Assembly: GCF_018603435.1 (NCBI RefSeq)
Contig: NZ_CP075682.1
Coordinates: 2,170,001-2,234,000 of the forward strand
Reading direction: 5' to 3'
From: Chryseobacterium sp. ZHDP1
Lineage (GTDB): Bacteria > Bacteroidota > Bacteroidia > Flavobacteriales > Weeksellaceae
Length of the DNA stretch: 64,000 bases
Shown here one piece after another: positions 16,289 to 24,215 of the stretch. The number at the start of each line of letters is the position of its first letter. Within the stretch, counting starts at the first letter, position 1. A model generated the notes under the pieces. The model was not told where the DNA came from. It made no database searches and worked only from the letters and a program-made list of their open reading frames with translations. The position numbers and the translations under genes are program-made.

Positions 16289-19186
16289 CTAAGGCTTTTC
16301 ATCGGTTAATTCAAATCCCCAGTCTTTTCCCTTTTGGGTTGCAGGAATCCCTTTCGTCATCCAGACCGGTGCTTTCGCATCTTTAAGATAATAATCGAAA
16401 AACTGCTGTTCTCGGATCTGAATATCTTTCCGGTTCTGGCGTTTTATCAGATTATGGTCGTCACCATTATAATTTAACAGCCAAGCCGGTTTTCCTAAAC
16501 GGCGCAATGCGGTAAACATCTCAATTCCCTGATACCACGGAACAGCTCCGTCTCTGTCGTTACTCATAATCACCACCGGAGTTTTCACCTGATCGATGGT
16601 AAAAAGCGGTGAATTTTTAATATACAGTTCAGGCGCTTCCCAAAGATTTTTCCCTAACCTGCTTTGCGATTTTTCGTACTGAAACTGTCGGTTCATTCCT
16701 GAAGACCATCTTATTCCACCGTATGCAGAAGTCATGTTTACGACAGGAGCACCACTCCATGCTGCCGCGTACATATCGGTATGTGCAATAAGATAGGCAA
16801 CCTGATAACCGCCCCAGCTTTGTCCCTGAATTCCTATTTTTGAACCATTTACCCATGAATTTTCTTTCAGCTTTTCAACACCGGAATTGATATATTCCAT
16901 TGCGGATTCCCCCGGAAAGCCATCTACATACGAAATATCGGGTGTGAAAACGAGATATCCGTTGCTTACAAAATAAGAGATATTTAATCTTGAAGGAGTC
17001 GGAGACGGTGCTACGTAACGGTTCAGATTATCCGAAAGTTTTTCGTAGAAATAAACAATCATCGGATATTTTTTGTTAGGATCAAAATTTTCAGGTTTGT
17101 ATAGAACGCCTGTCGATGAATTTCCTTTCGGAGTTTTCCAGTTAACCAATTCACTTGTTCCCCAATTGTAAAGACTTTGCTGAGGATTGGTGTTGCTTAG
17201 TTTTTCCTGATTTTTAAAATCGGAAGTGGTGAAAATATTCGGAGAATCGGTGTAGGATTCTTTTACTAAAATATAATCTTCTGCATTTTTTGCTTTCTGA
17301 AGACTGCGATATCCCCAAACATTTTCCATCTGAATTTTCACAGGATCAGAACCGACCTGAACGGTTGTTTTAAAAACCCCGTTGGCTTTGGAAACATTAT
17401 CAAATGCTGACAAATAAATCGATTTTTTTCGGTTTACACTTCTAATGTCTTTGTCTAAATCGTACGTATCAAAAGTAATCTTGTTTTTGCGCCCGAATCC
17501 GTTGGTGATGTTTCTGGGCTTTGTAGAGCCGTCCGGAAAAAATTCCCAAAGATCGTATCGGTCTTTGATGATTATGGATTCATCATTATCCGTCCAAGAT
17601 GCAATTCCGTATGCGCTAGGAAAATCCGGCATGTCGAACTCTTCATCTACAAAAGAAACGGACAAATCTTTATTGAGCGGTACTGTCTGTTTTGTTTTTA
17701 CATTATAACTCAGCCACTGTCCTTTTTCCCTGTCGAAAATCACGACAAATTTTCCCAATGGAGAAACGGCAACTGAGCCATTCAGGTTTCTTATCATTTC
17801 TGTTCTTTCGCCTGTTTTATTGTCGATAATAAAATAAGTCTTCTTTTCAGAACCTTCCCATTGTGACTGAATGCGGTTATTCATACTGGTAATTCCCAAT
17901 ACAAACTCTGCATTTCCTTCATTCACCAGCCGTAAAGTATCGAGATCTTCTCCGTCAATGTTTGTGAAATGTTCCGGTTTGTCGGTCTGCATTACGGCAG
18001 CATAAGATTTTTTAAGATCATTTCTCAATTCTTTCAACTGAACCGTTTGCAGATAATCATCCTTATAATTCCAGATATCAACCACAGCATGATCGTTTGC
18101 AATCAATGTAGTGTCTTTTGCAACAGGTTTCGGAGCCACCCCGAAATACAACTGTTTTCCGTTTTTACTGAATATCGGTAAACGGTTTTCAGAAACTACC
18201 CAGTTTTTCTTCATCTGAGAATGATCGTTGGTAACGGTTTTATTTTTATTTCCTTTAAAATTAAAATAATACAATTGGTAAAGTTTTACGAGATCATTCT
18301 GTGCAGAAGAAGTTCCAACAAAAGCTAACTGATTTCCTTCTTCATCAAATGCAAGCTGTGAGAAATCTCCCTCCATTTCTGAGATTTTATTGACGTTTCC
18401 GGTTTTAAGATCAACAACCTGAACTGTCTGAAGCGTATATTTTTTCGGTTTGGATTTATCTGTTTCTTTTATAGCCAGAGATTTATCTTCCAATGAATCT
18501 TTTTTCTCTTCCTTCCCTTTTTTAGGTTTTTCTTCCGGTTTTTTTGTAACAAAAACAAGCTCTTTTCCGTTTTTACTAAACTGATAGCGAACAACATTGT
18601 CATACGTTGTACTTTTTCCGTTCAAAAGATTTCTGACAACCAGCTGTAATGGTTTTGCCTTTGTATCATCATCTTTGTTTTCGTCGTCATCATCTTTATC
18701 TGAAGGACTTTCGGAAGATTTATCTTTCATATTTTCTAACAGATAAGCTACGAAAGAACCTCCTTTTTCCGGAATTTTGAATCCTTTTACATTAGGAATT
18801 TTCTCTGTCGTTCCTTTCGTGAAATCAAAAACAGCGAGGGTATCTTTGGTCAGTTTGTTCTGTTTTAATTTTTTATCTTTTACCGCTTTTATATCCTTGT
18901 AAAAAGGACGGATCTGGAAAACTGCAAATCTGGAATCGCTGGTAAATTCCATTTTTGTGGCTCTCGGAAATTTCTTCGTGCTTTTATTTTTTGCAGAATG
19001 TAAGTAAAGATCGGGATTTCCTTCCTGTACATCTACTGAATATCCTACCCATTTTCCGTCATTGGATATTTTTCTGGCTCCGATATTCTGCCAATTATCG
19101 TAAACCGAATGATCCAACGGTTTTTTCTGCCCATAGACATACGAAGCCATGAGAAGCAGAACCAAAACTGCACTTTTCAAATTCAT
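16289..19186 (-). CDS. S9 family (prolyl oligopeptidase-like) serine peptidase, exported
   Basis: 965 residues. The signal peptide (MNLKSAVLVLLLMASYVYGQ) sends it to the periplasm. The N-terminal two thirds are a WD/beta-propeller-like region (GKWVGYSVDVQEGNPDLYL, SPLGKFVVIFD, and others). Propeller loops carry a low-complexity acidic insertion (SDKDDDDENKDDDTK) and a Lys/Glu-rich stretch (KKPEEKPKKGKEEKKDS). The C-terminal alpha/beta hydrolase domain has the nucleophile Ser790 in GQSWGGY, an Asp in SNDRDGAVPW, and the His in NGDDHNL. This is the S9 catalytic triad, so it should cut peptides from the N-terminal side or after particular residues. Exact specificity is unknown. It converges with recA at a shared terminator. 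Confidence 0.9.
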   Translation of the reverse strand: MNLKSAVLVLLLMASYVYGQKKPLDHSVYDNWQNIGARKISNDGKWVGYSVDVQEGNPDLYLHSAKNKSTKKFPRATKMEFTSDSRFAVFQIRPFYKDIKAVKDKKLKQNKLTKDTLAVFDFTKGTTEKIPNVKGFKIPEKGGSFVAYLLENMKDKSSESPSDKDDDDENKDDDTKAKPLQLVVRNLLNGKSTTYDNVVRYQFSKNGKELVFVTKKPEEKPKKGKEEKKDSLEDKSLAIKETDKSKPKKYTLQTVQVVDLKTGNVNKISEMEGDFSQLAFDEEGNQLAFVGTSSAQNDLVKLYQLYYFNFKGNKNKTVTNDHSQMKKNWVVSENRLPIFSKNGKQLYFGVAPKPVAKDTTLIANDHAVVDIWNYKDDYLQTVQLKELRNDLKKSYAAVMQTDKPEHFTNIDGEDLDTLRLVNEGNAEFVLGITSMNNRIQSQWEGSEKKTYFIIDNKTGERTEMIRNLNGSVAVSPLGKFVVIFDREKGQWLSYNVKTKQTVPLNKDLSVSFVDEEFDMPDFPSAYGIASWTDNDESIIIKDRYDLWEFFPDGSTKPRNITNGFGRKNKITFDTYDLDKDIRSVNRKKSIYLSAFDNVSKANGVFKTTVQVGSDPVKIQMENVWGYRSLQKAKNAEDYILVKESYTDSPNIFTTSDFKNQEKLSNTNPQQSLYNWGTSELVNWKTPKGNSSTGVLYKPENFDPNKKYPMIVYFYEKLSDNLNRYVAPSPTPSRLNISYFVSNGYLVFTPDISYVDGFPGESAMEYINSGVEKLKENSWVNGSKIGIQGQSWGGYQVAYLIAHTDMYAAAWSGAPVVNMTSAYGGIRWSSGMNRQFQYEKSQSRLGKNLWEAPELYIKNSPLFTIDQVKTPVVIMSNDRDGAVPWYQGIEMFTALRRLGKPAWLLNYNGDDHNLIKRQNRKDIQIREQQFFDYYLKDAKAPVWMTKGIPATQKGKDWGFELTDEKP

Positions 19187-19398
19187 TATTAAATATTTTA
19201 AGAACTAAAAATAAGGCTTTTTGCGGATAAATCTGCATTATAAAGGTATTTTCAGGATAAACAATTTAACCAAAAATGGAATGTCTTATTTAAAAATTAG
19301 ATATCTGATTGGAAAAAAAGAAAATATCAGTCTTAAAAAATTGCTGATTTTTATTCTTTTGAAAAATTTTGATCTTCAACAATCCTATTCTGAAAAAA

Positions 19399-19411
19399 TG
19401 TCAAAATGTCA
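19399..19411 (+). promoter_or_regulatory. TGTCA direct repeat upstream of htpG, candidate heat-shock regulatory site
   Basis: TGTCA-AAA-TGTCA, followed by CTTTCTTGG and a T run, lies 61-73 bases before the htpG start, in an otherwise featureless 285-base gap (19187-19471). I know of TGTCA-type elements near chaperone genes in Bacteroidota only loosely, so this is a candidate. Confidence 0.3.
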
Positions 19412-19471
19412 CTTTCTTGGAAACGGTATTTTTTTTGAGAAAGTATAGAAAATTAAAAACCCAAAATTATT

Positions 19472-21364
19472 ATGACTAAAGGAAATATTAATGTATCTGT
19501 GGAAAATATTTTCCCGCTTATTAAAAAATTTCTTTACAGTGACCACGAAATATTCTTAAGAGAGTTAATTTCCAACGCAACGGACGCTACGTTAAAGCTG
19601 AAACATTTAACAGGCATCGGGGAAGCAAAAGTGGAATACGGAAATCCGAAGATTGAGGTAAAAGTAGATAAAGAAAACAAAAAACTTCACATCATCGATC
19701 AGGGAATCGGGATGACGGGTGAAGAAGTTGAAAAATACATCAATCAGGTTGCTTTTTCGGGTGCTGAAGAATTTCTGGAAAAATACAAAGACACGGCAAA
19801 AGATTCAGGAATTATCGGACATTTCGGACTTGGATTTTACTCTGCCTTTATGGTTGCGGAAAAAGTAGAAATCCTTACCAAATCTTATAAAGATGAGCCT
19901 GCTGTTCGTTGGATCTGTGACGGAAGTCCTGAATTTACTTTAGAGGAAACTACGGATAAAACAGACAGAGGAACTGAAATTATTCTTCATATTGCAGAAG
20001 ATTCTACAGAGTTTCTGGAAGAAGGAAAGATCCGTGAACTGCTGTTGAAGTATAACAAATTTATGCCTGTTCCCATTAAATTCGGAACAAAAACACATAC
20101 GCTTCCATTACCGGAAGATGCTCCTGAAGATGCGGTTGCAGAAACGGAAGAAGTTGACAATATTATCAACAATCCGACTCCGGCATGGACTATCGCGCCG
20201 AGCGAACTGACGAATGAAGATTATATGAAGTTCTACCACGAATTGTATCCCATGCAGTTTGAGGAACCTTTGTTTAATATTCACCTGAATGTAGATTATC
20301 CGTTCAATTTAACGGGGATTTTATTTTTCCCGAAACTGAACAACAATTTAAATATTGAAAAAGATAAAATTCAGTTGTATCAGAATCAGGTTTTTGTAAC
20401 CGATGAAGTGAAAGGAATTGTACCTGATTTCTTAATGCTTCTTCGCGGTGTGATCGATTCTCCGGATATTCCATTGAACGTTTCCCGTTCTTATCTTCAG
20501 GCAGACGGAGCCGTGAAGAAAATTTCCTCATACATCACAAAAAAAGTTGCCGACAAAATGGCATCTTTAATTAACGAAAACCGTGAAGATTATGAGAAAA
20601 AATGGAACGACATTAAAGTAGTGATCGAATACGGAATTGTTACCGAAGAAAAATTTGCAGAAAAAGCTGATAAATTCACTCTTTATCCAACCACTGACGG
20701 AAAATATTTCCTTTGGAATGAACTGGAAGAAAAGATTAAACTTACTCAGACCGATAAAGACGGAAAACTGGTCGTTCTTTATGCGTCCAACGCAGATGAA
20801 CAGCACTCTTACATCCAGTCTGCAAAAGATAAAGGATATGAGGTTCTTCTTTTGGATTCTCCGATTATTCCTCACGTGATTCAAAAACTGGAAACATCGA
20901 AAGATAAAATTTCTTTTGCAAGAGTAGATGCAGATCACATCAACAATCTGATTAAAAAAGACGAACCTGTTATTTCAAAATTAACAGAGACTGAAAAGGA
21001 ATCTTTAAAGAAGAACGTTGAAGAGTCTATCAATGATACCAAATTTACCGTTCAGCTTGAAGATTTAGACAGCAGCGATGCGCCTTTCACAATTACCCAG
21101 CCTGAATTTATGAGAAGAATGAAAGATATGCAGGCAACAGGAGGCGGCGGAATGTTCGGAATGGGAGGATTCCCGGAAATGTATAATCTGGTGGTAAATT
21201 CCAACAGCGAACTTGCGGGTCAGATTTTAAAAACGGAAAATATAGAAGCGAAATCAGATTTGATTAAATACGCTTTGGATCTTGCTAAACTTTCGCAGAA
21301 TCTATTGAAAGGAAAAGAGCTTACGGACTTCATCCAGAGAAGTTATAAGCAACTGGAAAAGTAA
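19472..21364 (+). CDS. htpG: Molecular chaperone HtpG (Hsp90)
   Basis: 630 residues, complete. The N-terminal GHKL ATPase has the Asn-containing helix EIFLRELISNATDATLKLKHL (shown in part; residues about 26-46), IIDQGIGMTGEE (DxGxG ATP site) and GHFGLGFYSAFMVA lid glycines. The middle domain shows NVSRSYLQAD with the catalytic Arg. The C-terminal dimerisation domain contains an unusual Gly/Met-rich loop (GGGGMFGMGGF at about 553-563). It refolds stressed proteins in the cytoplasm using ATP. It is monocistronic: a repeat-like TGTCA element lies upstream and a strong hairpin downstream. Confidence 0.97.
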   Translation: MTKGNINVSVENIFPLIKKFLYSDHEIFLRELISNATDATLKLKHLTGIGEAKVEYGNPKIEVKVDKENKKLHIIDQGIGMTGEEVEKYINQVAFSGAEEFLEKYKDTAKDSGIIGHFGLGFYSAFMVAEKVEILTKSYKDEPAVRWICDGSPEFTLEETTDKTDRGTEIILHIAEDSTEFLEEGKIRELLLKYNKFMPVPIKFGTKTHTLPLPEDAPEDAVAETEEVDNIINNPTPAWTIAPSELTNEDYMKFYHELYPMQFEEPLFNIHLNVDYPFNLTGILFFPKLNNNLNIEKDKIQLYQNQVFVTDEVKGIVPDFLMLLRGVIDSPDIPLNVSRSYLQADGAVKKISSYITKKVADKMASLINENREDYEKKWNDIKVVIEYGIVTEEKFAEKADKFTLYPTTDGKYFLWNELEEKIKLTQTDKDGKLVVLYASNADEQHSYIQSAKDKGYEVLLLDSPIIPHVIQKLETSKDKISFARVDADHINNLIKKDEPVISKLTETEKESLKKNVEESINDTKFTVQLEDLDSSDAPFTITQPEFMRRMKDMQATGGGGMFGMGGFPEMYNLVVNSNSELAGQILKTENIEAKSDLIKYALDLAKLSQNLLKGKELTDFIQRSYKQLEK

Positions 21365-21383
21365 ATTGACTATTTTTATATTG

Positions 21384-21412
21384 AATCCGGCGGAGCAAAG
21401 CTCCGCCGGATT
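21384..21412 (+). terminator. htpG terminator, GC-rich palindrome
   Basis: Perfect stem AATCCGGCGGAGC / GCTCCGCCGGATT with AAA loop and a T run. Same core as the recA hairpin at 16247. Confidence 0.9.
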
Positions 21413-21420
21413 TTTTGTTT

Positions 21421-21449
21421 GGGTTTCGGCGGCTTCGCCGCCGAAACCC
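21421..21449 (-). terminator. Second GC-rich hairpin, for the minus-strand hydrolase gene
   Basis: Perfect 13-bp stem GGGTTTCGGCGGC / GCCGCCGAAACCC with TTC loop, directly behind the htpG hairpin and 9 bases from the minus-strand stop at 21458. On the minus strand it is followed by A residues rather than T, so it may act mainly as a barrier. Confidence 0.65.
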
Positions 21450-21457
21450 AAACCTCT

Positions 21458-22261
21458 TTATTTATTCAGTATCTTATCAATAGCCGAAACAATTTTTCCA
21501 GCCTGAGTATTCATTGCTTCCAGATGTTTGCCAGAATATTCCAAAAACTCTTTCGGCAAAGAAGCTTTGGCATAATTCTCAGATCCTTCTTCGTAAGGAA
21601 CATCCTTATCATCTTTACTGTGGATAAAAAGTTTAGGAAGACCTTCCGTATCCTGTAAATCCTCTTTAGCAGAATAAGGAGAAATAACATATCGGGAAAT
21701 GACTTCCTTGAGTTCAGGTTTGTAATACATCGCAATATCAGTGAAAGAAGAAATACTTCCGTCCATTACCAGTCCTGCAATTTTGGTTTTATTATTTTTC
21801 GCTAAATGAGCCGCAATCTGCGATCCCATGGAAGCTCCGTACAGAATAATTTTGATATCGGCAATTTCAGGTCTTTGCATCATTTTATCAAAGAAAATCT
21901 GTCCGTCTGATGCGATGTTAAGGTGAGTCGGTTTACCTGTTGATTTTCCATAACCGCGAAAATCGACCATTACTACCTGAAAATTATTTTCAACCAAAGG
22001 TTTCGTCATGAAAAGATAAGAAGTTACATTTCCTCCTGCACCGTGAAAAAACAGAACCGTTCCTTTGGCTTTTCCCGATTTTGGCTTTAAAATAATTCCT
22101 GTAATGGTATCTTTTTCCACTGGAATGGAAAAATCTTCGTAAACCAGATTTTCTACAGGACGAAGTGTCTTGCCCGGCTTGTAGAAATTATCATCCATCT
22201 GTGCTTTAAAAAAGCAGACTGTCATTAAAAAAAGTGCGGAGAATAGAAGTTTTGTTTTCAT
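21458..22261 (-). CDS. Alpha/beta hydrolase, exported
   Basis: 267 residues. The signal peptide MKTKLLFSALFLMTVCFFKAQ is followed by a serine hydrolase fold: the oxyanion loop FFHGAGGNV, the strand VMVDFRGYGKSTG, the nucleophile elbow YGASMGSQIA, an acid in IHSKDDKDVPYE, and a His in SGKHLEAMN near the C-terminus. This is the organisation of the BEM46/DUF1749-like group of small esterases/peptidases. The substrate is unknown. It converges with htpG. A promoter of good form lies upstream at 22280-22312. Confidence 0.85.
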   Translation of the reverse strand: MKTKLLFSALFLMTVCFFKAQMDDNFYKPGKTLRPVENLVYEDFSIPVEKDTITGIILKPKSGKAKGTVLFFHGAGGNVTSYLFMTKPLVENNFQVVMVDFRGYGKSTGKPTHLNIASDGQIFFDKMMQRPEIADIKIILYGASMGSQIAAHLAKNNKTKIAGLVMDGSISSFTDIAMYYKPELKEVISRYVISPYSAKEDLQDTEGLPKLFIHSKDDKDVPYEEGSENYAKASLPKEFLEYSGKHLEAMNTQAGKIVSAIDKILNK

Positions 22262-22279
22262 AGCGTATTATTTATGAAG

Positions 22280-22312
22280 CAAAACTAGCCTTTACAAAAG
22301 TCTTTCGCCAAA
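22280..22312 (-). promoter_or_regulatory. Promoter of the alpha/beta hydrolase gene
   Basis: On the minus strand TTTG (22309-22312), 21 bases, then TAGTTTTG (22280-22287), fitting the Bacteroidota TTG-N17-23-TAnnTTTG pattern, 19 bases before the start codon. Confidence 0.55.
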
Positions 22313-22363
22313 AAAACAGACTCAGCCGTAATTTTTCTCTTCTGAATGGTAAATATTCTTTTC

Positions 22364-22660
22364 TTACAGTTCTTCCAGCGGATTCCAGAACAGGTTTTTG
22401 AAATTTTTAATCCTGAAATTTTCAACAGTAATTCCTTCCGCTTCCAGTTTTTCCTGAAATTCCGGAACCGATAAAGTTCCTGAACTTGAAATTACACGAT
22501 GGGCTGGAACGTCTTTCGGACAGCCTCCCATTGCTTTTCCAACGTGGCGGGAATGATTGGGATAACCCACTGCTTTGGCAATTGCTCCGTAACTCGTTAC
22601 TCTGCCTTTCGGAACTAACTTAGTGATTTCCCAAACCTGCTTTTTAAATATTTCGTCCAT
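22364..22660 (-). CDS. Alkyltransferase-like protein (MGMT family lacking the acceptor cysteine)
   Basis: 98 residues, the length of the MGMT DNA-binding domain alone. The helix-turn-helix and arginine finger region reads VPKGRVTSYGAIAKAVGYPNHSRHVGKAM (shown across two motifs). The active-site motif PCHRV of O6-alkylguanine-DNA alkyltransferases is here PAHRV (residues 52-56), with Ala53 in place of the alkyl-accepting Cys. Such ATL proteins bind alkylated guanine, flip it out and hand the lesion to nucleotide excision repair. That role is known for the family and inferred here. It cannot be a self-alkylating repair enzyme. Confidence 0.9.
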   Translation of the reverse strand: MDEIFKKQVWEITKLVPKGRVTSYGAIAKAVGYPNHSRHVGKAMGGCPKDVPAHRVISSSGTLSVPEFQEKLEAEGITVENFRIKNFKNLFWNPLEEL

Positions 22661-22719
22661 TTTTGTTTTGCATTATTTTTGAATTGACCATTGAAATTCA
22701 ATCTGTAAAATATAAAGTT

Positions 22720-22866
22720 ATGAAAAAATCGTTTTTCCGCTTTTTGAATAAAATAAATAAGGCAATTTTACCCAAATTAAGTGATAAAGATCCAAGCAAA
22801 CTGACAAAAATTCAGAAAGGAATTCTTGCCTACCGTTATTTTGTCCTGATAAATTCGATGGATTAG
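22720..22866 (+). CDS. Small conserved basic protein (sometimes labelled SsrA-binding in flavobacteria)
   Basis: 48 residues from ATG 22720 (MKKSFFRFLNKINKAILPKL), very basic, ending AYRYFVLINSMD. I recall very similar small proteins in Chryseobacterium and Flavobacterium that databases often label 'SsrA-binding protein', although it is far too short to be SmpB. An upstream in-frame start at 22663 would read through the divergent promoter region and is less likely. It converges with the acyltransferase gene with a gap of only 12 bases. Function unknown. Confidence 0.6.
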   Translation: MKKSFFRFLNKINKAILPKLSDKDPSKLTKIQKGILAYRYFVLINSMD

Positions 22867-22878
22867 ACTGAGAAAAGT

Positions 22879-23970
22879 TTATTTAATTTTAGCAATTAAT
22901 TTTCTGCATTTTTCATACAGAGGTTTTTCAATGAGCAGATAAATAATGATCGAACAAATCCACAACAGAACAAAATTTTTATCGGGAAGATAAACGAAAG
23001 ACTTAAGTTTCATATTGAAATAACTCAGATGGATCAGGTAAAACACAAATGAGGCATTTCCCAAAAGAATCAATAGTTTTGAAGAAAGAAACTTTGAAAT
23101 CCATGTTTTTTCAGACATCAGTCCCCAAAAGAAAGTGATAATCGCGACCGGAAGCAAAAATTCGTGAATCAGTCTTCCTTCCCATCGCTCTACTCCATGA
23201 ACAAAGTTATTTCGGGCAAAAAATGCAATGGCAATGGTCAAGAGAATAATTGAAATACCGCCCAACAAAGTAGACCGTTTTAATTTTTTTAAAAACTGAA
23301 TACCTTTCTCTTTCTTCATTACATAAGCAAGCAACATTCCGAAGAAAAACTCAGAGCTTCTTCCGAAAAACGTGCTTCCTGTCATGAATTTCAGAGGATA
23401 TAAAAAGCCTTTTGGATTTCCGTTATATTCATGTAGACCATAACCGATTCCCCAACCTACAAGAAAAAATCCGGCTAAAAAAAGAATACAGTAGCTCCAG
23501 TTTTTTTTAAGCAAAAGAAATAAAAACGGAGCGAAAAGATAAAAGAAAAATTCTACCGTAAGCGACCAAGCCTGAACGATTCCTGAGACAGAGTACTTTT
23601 CAAATAAAGAGTAAAAAAGTGAATACTGTAAGAAATATGTATCTACATCTTTGGAATATTTTACATCCAGAAAAAAAGCGCTCAGCAAAATCCAGTACAG
23701 CGGAAAAATTCTGGCGATCCGCAGTAAAATGTATTTTAAATAAGATTTTTTGGACTCCAGAGGTTTTTCTTCGTAACGGTAAGCGAGTAAAAATCCGCTC
23801 AGGACAAAGAAAACCGTTACTCCGATATGCCATTCGCTGATGAAACGCATGATTTCAAAGGGAAGATCATTACGCCAGTATTTACGGTTATGATATACAA
23901 ATACCATAATCGCAGCAACAGCACGCATTCCTGTAAGAGCATCGAATTTATTTTTCTGAAAAGCTTCCAA
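22879..23970 (-). CDS. Acyltransferase 3 family membrane protein (OafA-like)
   Basis: 363 residues with about ten hydrophobic segments. The N-terminal FDALTGMRAVAAIMVFVYH contains the family Arg and His27 typical of acyltransferase-3 proteins, and a later FFVLSGFLLAYRYEE is the second hallmark. These integral inner membrane enzymes O-acetylate sugars of lipopolysaccharide, exopolysaccharide or peptidoglycan. There is no extra SGNH domain at the C-terminus. No sugar-pathway genes are adjacent, so the acceptor is unknown. Confidence 0.88.
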   Translation of the reverse strand: MEAFQKNKFDALTGMRAVAAIMVFVYHNRKYWRNDLPFEIMRFISEWHIGVTVFFVLSGFLLAYRYEEKPLESKKSYLKYILLRIARIFPLYWILLSAFFLDVKYSKDVDTYFLQYSLFYSLFEKYSVSGIVQAWSLTVEFFFYLFAPFLFLLLKKNWSYCILFLAGFFLVGWGIGYGLHEYNGNPKGFLYPLKFMTGSTFFGRSSEFFFGMLLAYVMKKEKGIQFLKKLKRSTLLGGISIILLTIAIAFFARNNFVHGVERWEGRLIHEFLLPVAIITFFWGLMSEKTWISKFLSSKLLILLGNASFVFYLIHLSYFNMKLKSFVYLPDKNFVLLWICSIIIYLLIEKPLYEKCRKLIAKIK

Positions 23971-23993
23971 GTTTTATAACAGTAAAAGTTATT

Positions 23994-24150
23994 TAGTTTT
24001 TAAACCACAAAAGAAACAAAGAATTTTGAATGTAAAGAGTATTTCAAAAGGTTACAAAACATGAAAAAATTAACAAAGTCACATTTTGCAAACTTTTGAA
24101 TTTCTATTTTTTTCAATGAGTTCTTTTGAGTCTTTTGCGGTTAAATTAAA
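23994..24150. repeat. Degenerate intergenic repeat with inverted ends
   Basis: The left end TTTTTAAACCACAAAAGAAACAAAG and the right end (24125-24150), whose complement reads AATTTAACCGCAAAAGACTC, form an imperfect inverted repeat around about 100 AT-rich bases with AAGTCACATTTTGC in the middle. It resembles the region at 3640-3830 and looks like a decayed mobile or structured element. No coding frame. Confidence 0.4.
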
Positions 24151-24162
24151 AGTATGATACAA

Positions 24163-24188
24163 AAAAAGGCTTAATAAATAAGCCTTTT
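24163..24188 (-). terminator. Terminator of the deoxyhypusine-synthase-like gene
   Basis: On the minus strand AAAAGGCTTA-TTTAT-TAAGCCTTTTTTT: a 10-bp stem and a T run, 28 bases after the stop codon at 24216. Confidence 0.85.
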
Positions 24189-24215
24189 AAATATAATTAA
24201 TTGAAATTTATCCAA

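Noticed and set aside
19410-19440. Sigma-54 promoter before htpG
   Set aside because: CTTGG is followed by AAACGGTATT but the -12 GC is missing (TT instead), so the consensus is not met.
19221-19448. Plus-strand open frame upstream of htpG
   Set aside because: Low-complexity Lys/Ile/Leu content, no family pattern, and it covers the htpG promoter region.
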